From Eudorina sp. 2006-703-Eu-15 (lineage: Eukaryota; Chlorophyta; Chlorophyceae; Chlamydomonadales; Volvocaceae): a stretch of 64,000 bases of DNA. Location: contig BDSI01000019.1 in the NCBI GenBank assembly GCA_003117195.1, positions 310,001 through 374,000 on the forward strand, in the 5' to 3' direction. Shown here piece by piece: positions 1-14,922 of the stretch. The notes under the pieces are model-generated. The model was not told where the DNA came from and searched no databases. It saw only the letters and a program-made list of their open reading frames with translations. The translations under genes and the position numbers were made by a program. The number at the start of each line of letters is the position of its first letter. The first letter of the stretch is position 1.

Positions 1-1553
1 CCGGACACCGGATATCGGCACCGACACGAGATATGTGCAGCAGCTTATCAACGTAACATCTTTTCCAGGTCAAGACTTATGGGCTGTTTACACAATTCTC
101 ATTGGGTGCAGGCAGCCGTCCCGCAACAAAGACTGATTGCTTGTGACCATTGTTGTAATTCGATGATCACCCGAAAGATACATGACTATACAAATCTCGG
201 AACCACCATATCGTCGTCAGGCAGCAACGGTCCTAGACATCGGCGCCTGTCCTGTACAGCAACCCTGCAAAGTCATCATATACATTTTTATGCTGCGGTC
301 GGATCAACTGGTGTGCAAATCCGGCTACCGTGTCGTGACCGCACGTGTCGCGGGCTCACTTGGCAAGTGCCCACAACTTTATCCTAGCTCCGACCGATTG
401 CTGACACTTGGACAGCTGCCTTGTTATGTGTCTGGTGGACGATAGCCCGTCATTTGTAGTATTTCCGTACTTTGTAATAACCCGAAAGTTAGACACTGAG
501 CGGACGATGCCGCATCAGAGCGCATCTGCAAAGGTCAACTTGTAGGAGATATCCCAGGGAAATATTGTTCCCCACACAACCTCGCATCGTGTTCTTCATC
601 CTTTCCGGGATACGAGGTCAAGGTGTCATGTAACGGTATGCGCCTCGCAAGTCCTGCTGCTTGCAAGTGCGTATAGATTCCCCGCAAATGAGCGCCGAAA
701 AGAAACGCAAAAGCAAATGAAGGTTGCTTGCGACACCGTATCTACAACGGTATAAACCGCCATAACCTTTCGGGAGGTCCTGAGCCTGCGGCAATCCCGG
801 TTTTTAAATAACTAGGGCGTTGCAATGACTGACGTATGCTGTGCCTGACCCACGACATGCACGCTAGGGCGGGAACCAATGACCCAGGGAGCACTGGCGG
901 TGGGTGGGGCCCCGGGCTGATTACATCTGACATCGAGGGCCATATCCAGAGGATGCGGCGACTGGTACTCGCTGCCAGATAGCGAGTGCCAGATAGTGCG
1001 CCTTGGCTGGTTCCGGAGTGCGTGGGGAAGGAAGGAATGGGCAGGGGCAACGCAGAAGGCCGTGCGGCGCCGTCGTTGAGCAGACCGGGTCCACTTGGGC
1101 TCGATCACGTGGTGGGGGCTCTGGGCGTGCAGCGTACGTTGTAGAGGTACGACCGCCGAAGTGCGCCACGCTGCGGTCGCAGCTTCTTGGTCAGGATGGC
1201 GCAATGGAAAGGTGGTGGCGTCGACCTGGGCAGGCTCAGGCAGGGAGCCAAGGGAGCCGGCACGCCATGTCCGTCCTCGTTGAGAGATTGAGTGCTTGCG
1301 GTATGGCCTGGAACATCGACCCATTTCTCATATGGACCCATCGCACATGATACGTATCCGTCCGGGGCGAAGAGCTGGTCAGGCGACCCGCTTCCGCGGG
1401 GTGCATCTGGGCGACTCTTTGCTGGATCTTTGCTGGGTCGGTTGCGCCCACACGTAACGGGTCCATGGCATCGTTGCAGTGACCACAACCCATCCCGCAC
1501 GCCGACAAGGTGCGTCACACCAACGCCTTCCCCCGCCGTTAAACGTGCTTGCG

Positions 1554-1589
1554 GATTCGGATTCGGATTTGGATTCGGATTCGGATTGG
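1554..1589. repeat. GGATTC hexanucleotide microsatellite
   Basis: About six imperfect copies of GGATTC, one of them GGATTT. No coding role is supported, although the minus strand would read as alternating Ser-Glu. Confidence 0.85.
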
Positions 1590-2199
1590 GCGTTCAGTCC
1601 CGGAAACCGTGACGGGTGATCTCGGGATTCATGAAATGTGAGTATATATGCCCCGAAGTAAGAGGTCAAACGTAGTTGGAGTCTAGCGAATGCATCGGCC
1701 TGCATACGGCTCTGCCTAACCACTGAGTGCCGTATCACAGCTGGATCGCTGTTCGCACCCGCGGTGGCTCGTGGGAGTGACGCCGTTGTTGGTGCTTGCT
1801 CTAGGGTAGGTTTGCGACGGCCGCGGCGGGGATCACCTCGCCACATGGCGGGCGTCCGGGCGCGTGATGATCGGGATGCTTATTTGGGCGCCCAGCCGGC
1901 TCCCCTGGACCATGAATGGTCTAGCACACGACATCCCCTGCCTTGCGCCCTCGAAGCGCGGACCGGATTGCACCGCAGCCTCGACGCACACGCCGGGGAG
2001 CACCACCGTCAGCCGACGCTCGCTCACTCTGCCACACTCCCCTACCTCTCAACACGGTATTCCCACCTCTCCTTGGTGGTCAGCGTGTCTTATCAGCCCA
2101 CGTTTCCGATTTCTCCTCCCCTGCCACCATTTGAATTACAGATTACAAAGCAATCCCCTCCTCACCGCGCTCTGGCCCTACACGGGGAACCCCGAGGGC

Positions 2200-2232
2200 G
2201 GCTGCCCACCGGCTGCCCACCAGCTGCCCACC
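2200..2232. repeat. Triplicated GGCTGCCCACC motif
   Basis: Three adjacent 11-nt copies, the third with one change (AGCTGCCCACC). A shorter GCTGGTGGGGCCA duplication follows near 2288-2320. Confidence 0.7.
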
Positions 2233-2533
2233 GCCCAGCGCCGTCCCGTTCAAGAGGCTGCTGCGAAGGAACAGCTGCTGCGAGCCCAGCTGGTGGGGCC
2301 AAGCTGGTGGGGCCAGCCACCCTCACCACCACCGCTCCATCTGGCCTGCACAGCTAGCGACCGGCGGTGTGAAACCTGGTCCTCCATCCATGTAACAATC
2401 TCCCGATCCTAACCAGGCAGGCATGGTGTTGCGATACTTTGCAATAGCTCCCGGCCCTCTTGGCGCCCTCGTGTCACGGCCGCAGTGCAGCCCCCAACGG
2501 CAACGACAGCGAGCAGTGCGGACCGCCGCTACT

Positions 2534-5027
<2,494 letters not shown>

Positions 5028-6656
5028 CTGTCGTCGTACACCATGCGGGGCCGCAATGAGGGCCTTACGGACATGCCATGTATGTGGGGCGTAGGCAGGA
5101 AGCTGCAGGAAGCCGCCTCTCAGGACAGCCAGTGCTGTACCGGCTACAGGCTGCATGGGGTGCCGCCAGGTCGCCGCCGCCGCACCCTAATCAACACGAC
5201 ATGGTGGACGGGGATCCCTCACCACGCGGGTCAGACAGACAGACAGACAGACAGACAGCCTAAAAGGTCTGAGCGGAACTAGAGCCAAGTTAGTGCGCTC
5301 CTAAAACGTCGGTGTTCGGGAATCTGTGTGGGAGGAGTGTCTGCCCTGATGTAAGGCAGGCAGCGCGATCAACCAGCAGCATGCCGCGCTGCCAAAGGTG
5401 CCTCCGTTGCCGGCGGTGGCTGCCGGGGGCCCCAGCCCGCGGATAGCTAGGTGGGTGGGCGCTTTGTGTTGTTTGCTTGGCGGGGCCAACAAGGTGGGGG
5501 GGCTTGCCCGCTTACGTTGTCTTTTCTTCTCCAGCCTGGTGCGGGCGATGAAGGCGGGCGGCCTGTCGTCCCTGCCGTGTGCACCAGGCAGTCAGGTCGA
5601 AGTTAGGGGGTGGGTGGGTACTTGTTGCCGGATCGACGTCAGGATGACGGAGCGAGCTGTACGGCGAGGTCACGCGCTACGGCTATGGTGCGTGTTGACC
5701 ATCAACCAATAATATTGCGAAGTGCCGGATCGAGAGGAAACGAGGAGAGTGGTTGGGTGGGTGGATGGGTGGGGAGGCCGTGGTGCCCTTGTCAGGTAGG
5801 GTCCGGATGGACTTACCTGCCATGAGCGCGCGCGGCTGGACTGCTAATGGACACACGGTGGTTCCCTTCCCCACGGGGTCGGTGGGGAGCTCTAGGACGC
5901 ACGAGCGGAGGGCGGCGCCACTAGGGCCATCGGGAACAACGGTTGGGCGATGCGAAAGCCTGCCACCAACGCACCCCCTTAGCTTTGCGGGTTGCGTTCC
6001 AACCTGAGTCGAAAATTGACGGCGCCGGCGGCGTTTCTGGCCGCCCGCCACTGTTCAAAGGCTCGAAAGTCCGTGGCAAACTGCACGCAGCCGCACGTTT
6101 GTAGGGAGGGTGCCAGAATTTTGCGGGGCGCAAACCCTGCGGGTCCGTCCACCCAGGTGTGTGCGGGCCCCTCCATGCACCCAGCGGGTCCTTCAGTTAG
6201 GCGTCGTAAGCCCCAAAGCCCAGCCAGGAAACACGAGTTCGCCCTGGGGTGATCCTGGAAGGCCGGGACGAGGGTTCACCGGCCCCCCGTACACACCGTC
6301 ACCCACCTGCTTTGGGCGCATCTCTGCTTGAAGCCACGACACCGCAAGCGTCTTCGTATCAGCCACGACCTGCATCGCCACACCAGGGGCTTCCTTCCCT
6401 GACGCCGGGGCTGGGCTGAAGGAGTCAGCTTCACGCCCATGGACTACCCCACTGTCCGCTCGCGCTGGAGCATCCTTCTGGTGTGATCCCCCTTCTCAGC
6501 ACTGGTAACGTCACCAGGGCTGGAACTGAAGCGGGGAGGTCTTTGGAGCCGCTCATACCGGTGCACGAGTCTCATGAGCAACGCACGGCAGTGCTGGGCA
6601 AGGCAGAAACGATGGCTAGCTACCGGGCTGAAACCTGGTTCTCGTCATTAGTAGCA
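5028..6656. other. Intergenic; should include the missing 5' exon of the prenyl synthase
   Basis: No convincing coding block. A GACA tetranucleotide run lies at 5231-5258, and GGGTGG-rich sequence at about 5750-5780. The first exon and promoter of the prenyl synthase should lie here, but no start codon with transit-peptide-like sequence joins the exon at 5027 in phase. Confidence 0.5.
5231..5258. repeat. GACA tetranucleotide microsatellite
   Basis: About seven uninterrupted copies of CAGA/GACA. Confidence 0.9.
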
Positions 6657-9322
6657 TTATCTCCGCGCGCCTCCTCGAAACGACGTGGTCAGTAAGTAGC
6701 AAGGTGACGCCACACCACTGAAGCAGGTAGCGTGCGAGGTGCCCTTGCTCACCGAGTCGCCGTTGTCGCAGCCCCTGCAGATCATGTTCACCAGGAACAC
6801 GAACAAGTCGCTGGCCTTGTTGCGCTGCATGGGGCCCCCCACCGAGAGGAACTCCATGTGGCCTGCTTTCTGCACCTGCAGCTGCCAGCTGCCGCCTGAT
6901 GCCAGGTCGAAGAAGCACTCGTAGTTGCCCTCCTCGGGGTTGCAGCCGCCGCATACCCCAGCACCTGGAGGCCGCGGGGCCCGAGGGAGGTCACCACCCG
7001 GGGGAGGTCACCACCCACCCGGGGCGAATCGTGATGGGGTCACATCGATCGGCGGCGGGTGCGGGTGGCAGATAAAAGTGTGGCATGGTGGATGTTGGAT
7101 CCATTAGCCCGCTAAGCGCCGCAGGCGGTGCCGGCGGTAGTGTGGGTATCAGGGAACGGATAGCAGGTCACAGGTAACACGCGTTGATGAAGAAGTGGAC
7201 TGAGGCTTGGCGTGCTGCGCTACGGGAACCTGCCACGCATGACAGGGTTAGCACGATAGTAATGAAATTTTATTTCTCGCCCTTGTCCACTTCGTGTGCA
7301 GTTCGGCCCAACCCTTACAAACAACCCGCGGTCAAACCCGACGCCGCAGCGCACCACGACATGCGATGTAGAGCAGGGGCTGGGATAGATAGGGCACCCG
7401 CCGCTTGGCGGCCGAGGCCAGCTCAGCGCTAACGGGTATCCACTCAAGTAGCTGGCAATCGCCACACTGCGCCTGCCGAGCTGACCAACCTCGCGGACCC
7501 CAAACGGACCGGGACCCCTGCAACCGACTTGTAACAGGACCTCACAACGTCGGCGGGTCGACCTACCGACGACTCCCAATCGCTTCGTCCGTCTCCAGCT
7601 GTACGCTAACTCCAGCGCAGCAAACGCGCTCGGACTCAGCTCCCGCTTCCGCACTCGGTTCAGCGCACTGAGCAGCGAGGCCTTGGTCATCTCCTGCGCC
7701 TCCTCGTCGTCCCGGCCCGCCTTGAACAGGCCTCGCCGGTCCGCATCCCCCAGGCTCCCAAGCACCGCCGCGGCGGTGCTGCGAATCACGTCTACTTGAC
7801 GGCCCGTTGCGTTCCGGGTCCCTATCCTGGTCAGCAGCCCCAGGGGACCGGTGCCGTCGTCCTCGTCCTCGTCTGTGCCGTCCGTCGTCGTAAACGCCGG
7901 AGCCATTTGCGAGAAGATGGCCTCCAGTCTTTCGCGATCCTCCGACTTGAAGACGAGGGAGCCCAGCGGCGGGATGCGGCCCCGGAGCTCGCGCATGAAG
8001 GCCAGAAGCTGCAGCGCGACGTCCTCAAGGTTGGGCACTTGAGGCGGAGTTACCTCGACGGGGTCGATCAGCACGCACGCGTCCACGTTGGAGCCTCCTG
8101 TGGCATAGCCGCATGGGGCGGGTTCAGCGGGGGTAGGGACCGCGATCTAGTGCCGCATCTGTAACCACTGTTTCTGTGCAACGGTCCGAAGAGGTTCATG
8201 TGACACCCGCGAACATGTACGGTATCAGCACCATCACTACGCACGACCTGCGTCGAACGATGCCCAGTAGGAGGACGGCCTTGCCTCTGCATTGCAGAGC
8301 CCAACCCACACCCACTTGCGAAGAGCGTCGCTGCCAGCTTGCCGCCGCGGCTGTGCCCCATGGTTGCCAGCATATCCCAGTCGGCTCTGCGCACCCGGTC
8401 ACACATCTTGGCCTTGACCTCGTTGATTATAGGCGCCAGAAACTTCAGCTGTGGGGGTTGCAAGGATAGATCGTGGTATCAGCCGTAGGACAGCACTCAA
8501 TGCATCGGTCGCCGACGGGGCAAGCAAGCTCAGCCTCATCCTACTTAGCATCAAGAATCGAAAGTCTTCAAACCCACGTCCTCGTCCTCAACTGTGCCTG
8601 CCTGATTTTCATCCGGGTCTGTTACCGTATTCCCCGGCTGAAGCCACGTGATGGAGGACCGCTACAGCGCTATTCGTGTCGCCGCCGTCTGGGGGTGCAC
8701 ACCTTACCTCCTCTTGGTCCGGAACGATCTTCAACCAGGGAAGACCCGGCACATTGCCCACGTTTGTGTACTGTATCACGACGTAACCCCACGACGCCAC
8801 GTGCTGCACGATGCCCGCGTAGTGCTCATCCTGGAGCTGTCATCGGACGGACAAGAAGGAAGCAAGGTAGGCGGGGAAGCGCCCGGCTGGCCGCGACGTG
8901 ACACAGCAGGGCCAGCCAATAAATTATGGTCTCATCCATCTGGATCTAGAAGCTAAAACTTCAACCGAGTTCCTATCCTAGCCCGCTGGAGAGTTCAACG
9001 GCTCGATTACTTCCACATGCCTTACCAGGAACCCGTTAAACATAATAACGACGGGAAATCGATCGTCTTGCTCCCCGCCATCCGCGTAAGTCACCCGAAT
9101 CCTGACCCTATGCTTGCCGTCGGGCGAGTAGCTCTGGTACCAGTCCTCACTTGCACATGTAGACGTAGAAAATGGTCCAACGTTAGTGTATTTATACGCA
9201 GGAAGGCCTTTGGGGGAAGGGGGGTTTCGCGTCCGGAAGGCAACAGCAGCCACGCTCGGCCTGGGAAGCACTGCCACGCAGGGCGGACGCATGCGCCGCG
9301 GAGGTTGTGCACAAGTGTACAT
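6657..9322 (-). CDS. Chlorophyllase-like alpha/beta hydrolase
   Basis: Chlorophyllases hydrolyse the phytyl ester of chlorophyll to chlorophyllide and phytol. Five minus-strand exons join without a frame break: 9322-9026, 8836-8708, 8448-8316, 8097-7567 and 6964-6657, giving 465 residues with a stop at 6659-6657. I chose the ATG at 9322 because the exon is open from there and its first 55 residues are Arg/Ser/Pro/Ala-rich, like a plastid transit peptide. Visible family blocks are FPVVIMFNGFL, HVASWGYVVIQY, the nucleophile elbow TMGHSRGGKLAA (Ser about 175), the acid region CVLIDPV (Asp about 198) and the His region KAGHMEF (His about 399). The stretch between Asp and His is about 200 residues, much longer than in plant chlorophyllases, and includes a DGTDEDEDDGTG acidic run near 258-269. 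The Cys-rich end (CRGCDNG, near 425-430) is unassigned. True substrate is inferred from family only. Confidence 0.88.
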
Positions 9323-11964
9323 ACTGACTAAGCCACATTCTCGGGAAAGCGAGTATGAGCTACTCTACAGTTGACGACCAACCGTCGTTGCTCCGCCATT
9401 CTTGTAGTGTTAAGCGTACCGTCACTGCATCAGCTCAGCAATATTGATTATTATAATGATCAAGAGCTTCCCACAAGATCGCTTGCCCGCGAAGGTCCCC
9501 TGGTACTGCAGTTGGAACGGTTGAGCGCAAGTTTGCATTTCATAACATATAACATGATTAAAAAAGGAAATCGCTCTCAATCTTGATGCAGTTGCAACCG
9601 GTTTGGATTCCACCGACCTCTACCCTGTGTACCCTGTACCGAAGAGTTAGTCCGAACTTTCTGCTTCCGACGGACGTCCGCTGTCTCCAGTGTCTTTGCT
9701 TCCTGTCTCGCAGCTTAGTTTTTTCATTCCTAGAATGAGATAGCCTTGTTTATTGGTGTCCTTCAAATCGGAGGTCACCCTGTAAGACCCTGTAGAAGGT
9801 CCAGACGCCAGCACAACGAAATGCAAAGTCAATGCGTCCAAAGTAACCGACAATCAGCTGGTGTAGCGTGGTCTAGAACCTGGGCTAAATGCTGGCCAGG
9901 AGGTGGTCACGGCCCGGCGAGTGAGTGAGCACGAGCCTGCACGAGTGCGTCAACTGCCATAACACCCAGGGCCTCACACGTCCCGGCCCGACCCAGGTTC
10001 GCCCACACTTGTCCAAAGCCCCAACGCGTAGCCGGAAGCGAAGCGCATCCGCCTGCAAGTGTCCGCAATGTCTCAATCCTCGGAGCCTCCGCAGTTTTTG
10101 ACCTTCACCACCAGGGCAAACAGGCTCCGTGGTCCGCGCGCCTGCGTGAGGCGGAGGGAATGGACGGAGTTGGAGCGTGCGCAAGACCAACTAACATGCC
10201 TTGTGTACGGCATTGTGCGGTTATGGTTGTAATCCAATCTGCACTGTGATGTAGGCAAAGTGCCGTGAAGGCTGCGCATGAGCCGTCAGCTGCGATGTGT
10301 TGAAGGCACAGCTGCGTTGCAAGCTGCGTTGCAGGCTGCGCTGTGCCAAAGGCTGCGCTGCGCTTGCGGCGGCGCTGAGCTGGCGGCGTTGCTGTGCTGG
10401 CGGCGTTGCTGTGCTGGCGGCGGCGCTGAGCTGGCGGCGGCGCTGTCCTGGCGGCGGCGCTGTGCAGGCGGCGGCGCTGAGCTGCAGGCAGAGCGCTCTG
10501 GAGGGTAAACATGAGCTGGAGACTGCTGGAGGCTGAGCTGTGATAACCGCTGAGCTTGGCGGCATTCATGATGTCGGGTCGCCAAGCAGGGTCGTCCGCG
10601 TCATCCAGGAGAGGGTGGCACGGGGCCGGACCCGGCGTGGGTACAGAAACCGTTGGCTAGCGGCTGCCAATTAAGCTAATGTTGGTGGTGGCTGCGGCTT
10701 GGAGGTGGTAGGACGTGTCGGGTGAAGATGTCGCCGTCCACAGGAAATTTGATCGCGTGCGCCTGTGTGGACGGTGAGGTCGGTGAGGTTGTAGGTACAG
10801 GCAGTGCATACATGACTTAGTAGGGCACCAAGATCTCCGTCGCGGCACGATGATCTGAAGGATTCATCCACGAACGACTCTCGACACGGAACTTCTCATC
10901 GCAACGCAGCCAGCCGGTAGGGCTTTCGGCCCTGAAGCCTCTCGAGTACCATCACAGAGGAGAATGATTAAACCTAAAACTCACCTTGATTTGCTCCAAT
11001 TGTCAAACAGGTTAGACCTTGGCTTGGCTTTGCAAATCGGCATGCGCCGTAGAGTGAAACAGCCAATCGCTACAGCTCAAGGGTCGTCGTCTATTTGACT
11101 TGATATCGTTGACAATAGGTCGATTGAATGTGCTGGGGATGGATGGGCGAGGGCGACGTCGGCTGTCACATGTTAACTAATCTCCTTGGAGTCCTGAAGT
11201 CCGGCCAGCACGTCCAACCTCATACAATTCTAAAGTGATATATTGTGGTCTGATAGGCCACGGAATTCAGCATGTGCCCAATCAGCTGCGTGAAGCTGTC
11301 AGACTGAATGGGGTCTGCACTTGTATATGTTGAAGAGAATTTGCAGTGCTACTTGTTACTGACAGTGTATGGAACGATATATTTGCCTACGCATCAGAGC
11401 CTCGGCTAACTTGTCAGCCGATTGCGTGAAATCCGACCGTTGCTCTCGTACTCTTCAGATCAGTCAGAAGTAATGGGATGTGGATGTACATGGGGAGTAA
11501 TGCGTGCACGATACTTGTAGTGGCGAATGTTTATTAGGTTTACAACAAACGCATCCAGGAAGTATCACGTAACCTGAAGGGATCGAACCTTTCTACCGGC
11601 ACATTACCACAATTACTGAAGAACGAATAAATGCGGCTAATACACTAAGATCAGTAGATGTTGAGAGGTCGAGGTCACAGCTGCTTGACTGGCCGTTACC
11701 CTGAGCAATTAAAATTTGCGAACGTCACGAGGCATCACGCCATTGGAAACGTAGCGTGCCATGAATGCCTGGCAATGCCGAGCACACCGCGAGCGTCACC
11801 ACCTTCTCGAGACCGCACCAGCTACGGGCAGGCAGGCAGGCAAGGGCAGGCTACCCCGACCTTCCCCCCTTCGAAGCCACACGAGCCATGCGCCCACAGT
11901 TGTCACCCGCGAGAGAGACGAACATCGCCACCCCCCACTGGTTTCGGAGCATAGATACGCTTGC
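9323..11964. other. No supported gene; AT-richer spacer with a CTGCG-rich patch
   Basis: Short minus-strand open stretches at about 9647-9853 and 10073-10190 look less random than their surroundings, but I could not join them by splice sites or recognise a family. The stretch 10900-11640 is AT-rich and shows nothing. Confidence 0.45.
10296..10500. repeat. Imperfect GCTGCG / GGCGGCGCTG tandem repeat
   Basis: Purely GC-rich degenerate array built from GCTGCGTTGCAG and GGCGGCGCTGAGCT-type units. It stays open in several frames only because of its composition, so I do not call a gene. Confidence 0.75.
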
Positions 11965-13566
11965 GCGATCCCTCCCCCTCCCGACAGCAGCGCACACAAC
12001 GGCCTACGTCTCCTGACCCTGCGCGCACGTCACCTCTCGGCGCAACGACTCCCCCTCCTCCTCCTGGCGATCTGGCAGCCCAGCAGCGACCCACACGTCG
12101 TAACCCATCATGCCGCAGCCGCGACCTGCAGCCCGCCCACAACTTGTACCACACGGTAAAGAGGACGATAAAAGCGTCCCGTCATAAATTAACGTCGTGT
12201 CTTGACAATCTTTATGTGCGGCTCCATTCGTGCAATCAGTAACGAATGCAGCCACGAGTCGGTTGGGTTGGGGTGCTGGCCAGTCGCCCGGCGCGCATGT
12301 TGCCGCCGCTGACCAAGGTGGCCGGATGGACGGACGGACCGAGCCGCACACCTCCCTCGTTGTCAATAAGACAGCTAAATCGCGAAAAATCACCGATTGT
12401 GTAATGCATGTCCGGTGTCCGGACCACTTCCCCCCACCCGCTGACTTTTTCGCTACACGGTATCTCCTTCCGAGTAGGGGCCCCCGGTGCTCGTCCGTGT
12501 GATCCGTGTACGGCGGGACATCAACCAAGTAGCACCCAGTCACTCTCCATTGTTAACATATTGTTAACATTCCTTATCATCGCTGCCTTGCATATCATGG
12601 TGCCCTTGTAGAGTGTTTAACGAGAAGCCCGCCCTTGGAGAGTGTGCACATGCTTTGCTGTGAGAATGAGCGTGTGTGGGATAGGGGGAGGGCCTACCTT
12701 CACCCCTGGCCGCTAACCTAGCCAACCAGCCCCTATCCCCCCACCGGCGCTCAGCGGAATCTGCTGAGTCGTCCCCCAACACCACCGCGTCAACACGTCC
12801 TCCTGCGGGTCAGCTCACACGCACATCACTGCACCCAAGTCCTGCACCATGCCACTTCGACCCTACCTACCTACATACATACGGGCACCCTCCAGGCTTG
12901 GCTACAGCCGTGACCCTCGCATGTCACGCACTCCTGTTCTGCCTGCCTACGAGCACACCTTGATGCATGGTCACGTCGTCGGCCTGAGAGCCTGGTCCTG
13001 GGTTCCAATACTGAGCCCCGTTCCCGGCCCGGCCTTATCAAGACGGCATCCCAACGACGAACCAACGACCGACCGACCGAACGAACACGTAGGTGCCTTC
13101 CTTTTCCCGCTTGCGCGATGTCCGCCTATCCGCCCTATCCGCCGCGAGTTCTTGCGTAGACCGGCGGCTTGCACGCTTGTCGTACGGTGCCGTACTGGCC
13201 ACTTTACACGGCCACTTCGGCGGCCGTCTCGGATGGAAAGACTGCCTAATGCTGCTCTTGCTGGCAACTGTTGCTATTGCTGGCAACTCTGCTTCTGAAC
13301 CTCGCGCGCGCAGCTGTACAGCTGCCAAACACCCACGCAACCGCCCAACCAAGCAATAAACAAGTAAAGAGATCAACCAACCAACTTGCAGCGCTGTTTG
13401 CGGGCCGCGTGCTTCCTACTTGGCTGTACCACGGCAAGCCCCTGTAGCCGATTCGCATCCGTACACATCGGCCGCAATGAATGAATGATGCAAGCATCTG
13501 AAACGAGGAGCCCCCGACCTGGTGCCGCCGCTCGTTGTCTCTTGCTCCAAACCGACACCTGCAGGA

Positions 13567-14922
13567 TTACAGCTGCGTGCCACTGCTATCCTGTGTCCGC
13601 TCCGGCGTCGGCTGTGTGGGGTCTGTCTCTGCGGGGTCTGCCTCTGCGGGGTCTGTCGCTGTCGGGCCTGCCTCTGCCGGGTTTGTCAGAAGTGTCGAGC
13701 CATCCGTCATCATCCCCACCACCAGCGCCGGCGGCCGCCTGGGCAGGTCCGCGCATGTGAAGGTCCGGATGGTGGTCCCCAGCCGACCATCGGACAAACT
13801 GAGTGTCCAGGCCCGCGCGTTGTAGCCCGCTGCCGGCGTGGCACTGCAGTTCCGGACCACATCGGGTGGGAAGAGGTCGGCGAACACGTTCTGCATGGAC
13901 GCGTTGACGGCGGCGCGCACGGCGTCCAGCTGCTGCGGCTGGCTGGCGCTGAGGTACGCCGTGGCGCTGGTGTCACTGCTCGGCCCAGGGGACCAACTGA
14001 CACGTGCTTGTTTGGCGTCGATACTTTTCTTGATGTTCGAATTCTCCAGAAGTCGGCCCTGGAACCTGCGCGTCTGGGCTTGCTGGGGGTAGGGGTTGCT
14101 GCCGCCGTTGTACTTGAGCGTTAAGCACAGGTCACCGGTGGCGTAAGGTGCTGTGAGGTCGGTGGCAGCGGCGTCAGTTGTTGTTGTTGTTGCTGCTATG
14201 GTGCCGGAGGAGGCGGAGGAGGAGGAGGAGGGGTCGCTGGAGCTGGACCCCACAAGGAGATCAATTGGGCTCGTAGGGCTGCTGGCGGGGGACTCGAGCG
14301 ATGCAGAGGAGGGCAGCGTGGCCGCCGAACTGGGCATCATGGGCATCCCGCCGTCACCACCACCAACGCCGTCATCGCCGCGGCCGTCACCAACGCCGTC
14401 GCCGGCACCACCACCGCCGCCGCCACTCATCAGGCTGATCGAGGTTGACTCGGCTGACGTTGACACCCTGCGCACCCCAGGCTGCTCGGTGCCGCCCACT
14501 GCCGGGCTGAGCGCCACCGGGGTTCCGCCGCCACGTAGGTAACCCACGTCCCTGCCCGCGCGGCCACCCACGGTCGAGTTGTCTTGCAGGGGGGGAGCCC
14601 TCCACGACAGACCGCCGTACATATTCCAAGGGGTGGTTCCGTACAAATTCTGTGCATTGATGTCGGCGGTGTTGGACGAATTTGCGGGGAGAGCAGCAGC
14701 GATGGCGGGCTGAGGCATGGTAGCGATGTGGGTGGGCGGGGCTCCGGTGGCTGCTGCACCCATGCCCCCCGGGGAAGTTGTGGCGGTGTTGGACGTCGCG
14801 GGCGGGACGGGGGCGGGAGGACCGGTCTTGACAGCGGGGCTGAGGAAGGAAACATCCTTTATTGCCACTTTGCCTAACATCCTTGCGGCAGCAAGAGAAC
14901 ACCACCTGCGAAGGCAAAGCAT
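13567..14922 (-). CDS. Ser/Gly/Pro-rich protein of unknown family, tandem copy 1
   Basis: A 451-residue open frame that I do not recognise. The first 30 residues (MLCLRRWCSLAAARMLGKVA onward) are short and hydrophobic with Arg and could be a targeting signal, although a CTTCGCAG acceptor just after the ATG leaves room for an upstream exon. Then come a conserved NLYGTTPWNMYGG block near residue 100, a low-complexity Gly/Ser/Asp/Thr stretch at about 160-260, and a conserved C-terminal domain starting GDLCLTLKYNGGSNPYPQ with three spaced cysteines and potential N-glycosylation sites (VNAS, RNCS). The end is an (A/T)DPAE pentapeptide repeat. The TAA stop lies inside a minus-strand TGTAA, the usual poly(A) signal in these algae. 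The paralogue at 18227-19438 conserves both ends best, which supports a real protein. An extracellular-matrix role is possible but unproven. Confidence 0.65.
   Translation of the reverse strand: MLCLRRWCSLAAARMLGKVAIKDVSFLSPAVKTGPPAPVPPATSNTATTSPGGMGAAATGAPPTHIATMPQPAIAAALPANSSNTADINAQNLYGTTPWNMYGGLSWRAPPLQDNSTVGGRAGRDVGYLRGGGTPVALSPAVGGTEQPGVRRVSTSAESTSISLMSGGGGGGAGDGVGDGRGDDGVGGGDGGMPMMPSSAATLPSSASLESPASSPTSPIDLLVGSSSSDPSSSSSASSGTIAATTTTTDAAATDLTAPYATGDLCLTLKYNGGSNPYPQQAQTRRFQGRLLENSNIKKSIDAKQARVSWSPGPSSDTSATAYLSASQPQQLDAVRAAVNASMQNVFADLFPPDVVRNCSATPAAGYNARAWTLSLSDGRLGTTIRTFTCADLPRRPPALVVGMMTDGSTLLTNPAEAGPTATDPAEADPAETDPTQPTPERTQDSSGTQL
13619..13690 (-). repeat. 15-nt coding minisatellite, (A/T)DPAE units, copy 1
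   Basis: About five 15-nt units (plus strand GGGTCTGCCTCTGCG type) encode the C-terminal pentapeptide repeat of the gene at 13567-14922. Confidence 0.8.

Larger units (their letters stand above)
1..2533. other. No gene seen; intergenic or 3' flank of the prenyl synthase gene
   Basis: Open frames here are short, overlap on both strands and show no family resemblance or consistent splice structure. The stretch holds a GGATTC hexamer run near 1554-1589 and a triplicated CTGCCCACC motif near 2200-2232. It may contain the 3' UTR of the minus-strand gene that ends at 2534. Confidence 0.5.

Noticed and set aside
64..445. Overlapping plus-strand frames at the window start
   Set aside because: Short, mutually overlapping and without any recognisable motif.
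11550..11620. B-box-like GGTTCGATCCC on the minus strand near 11590
   Set aside because: The surrounding sequence does not form tRNA acceptor or anticodon stems.
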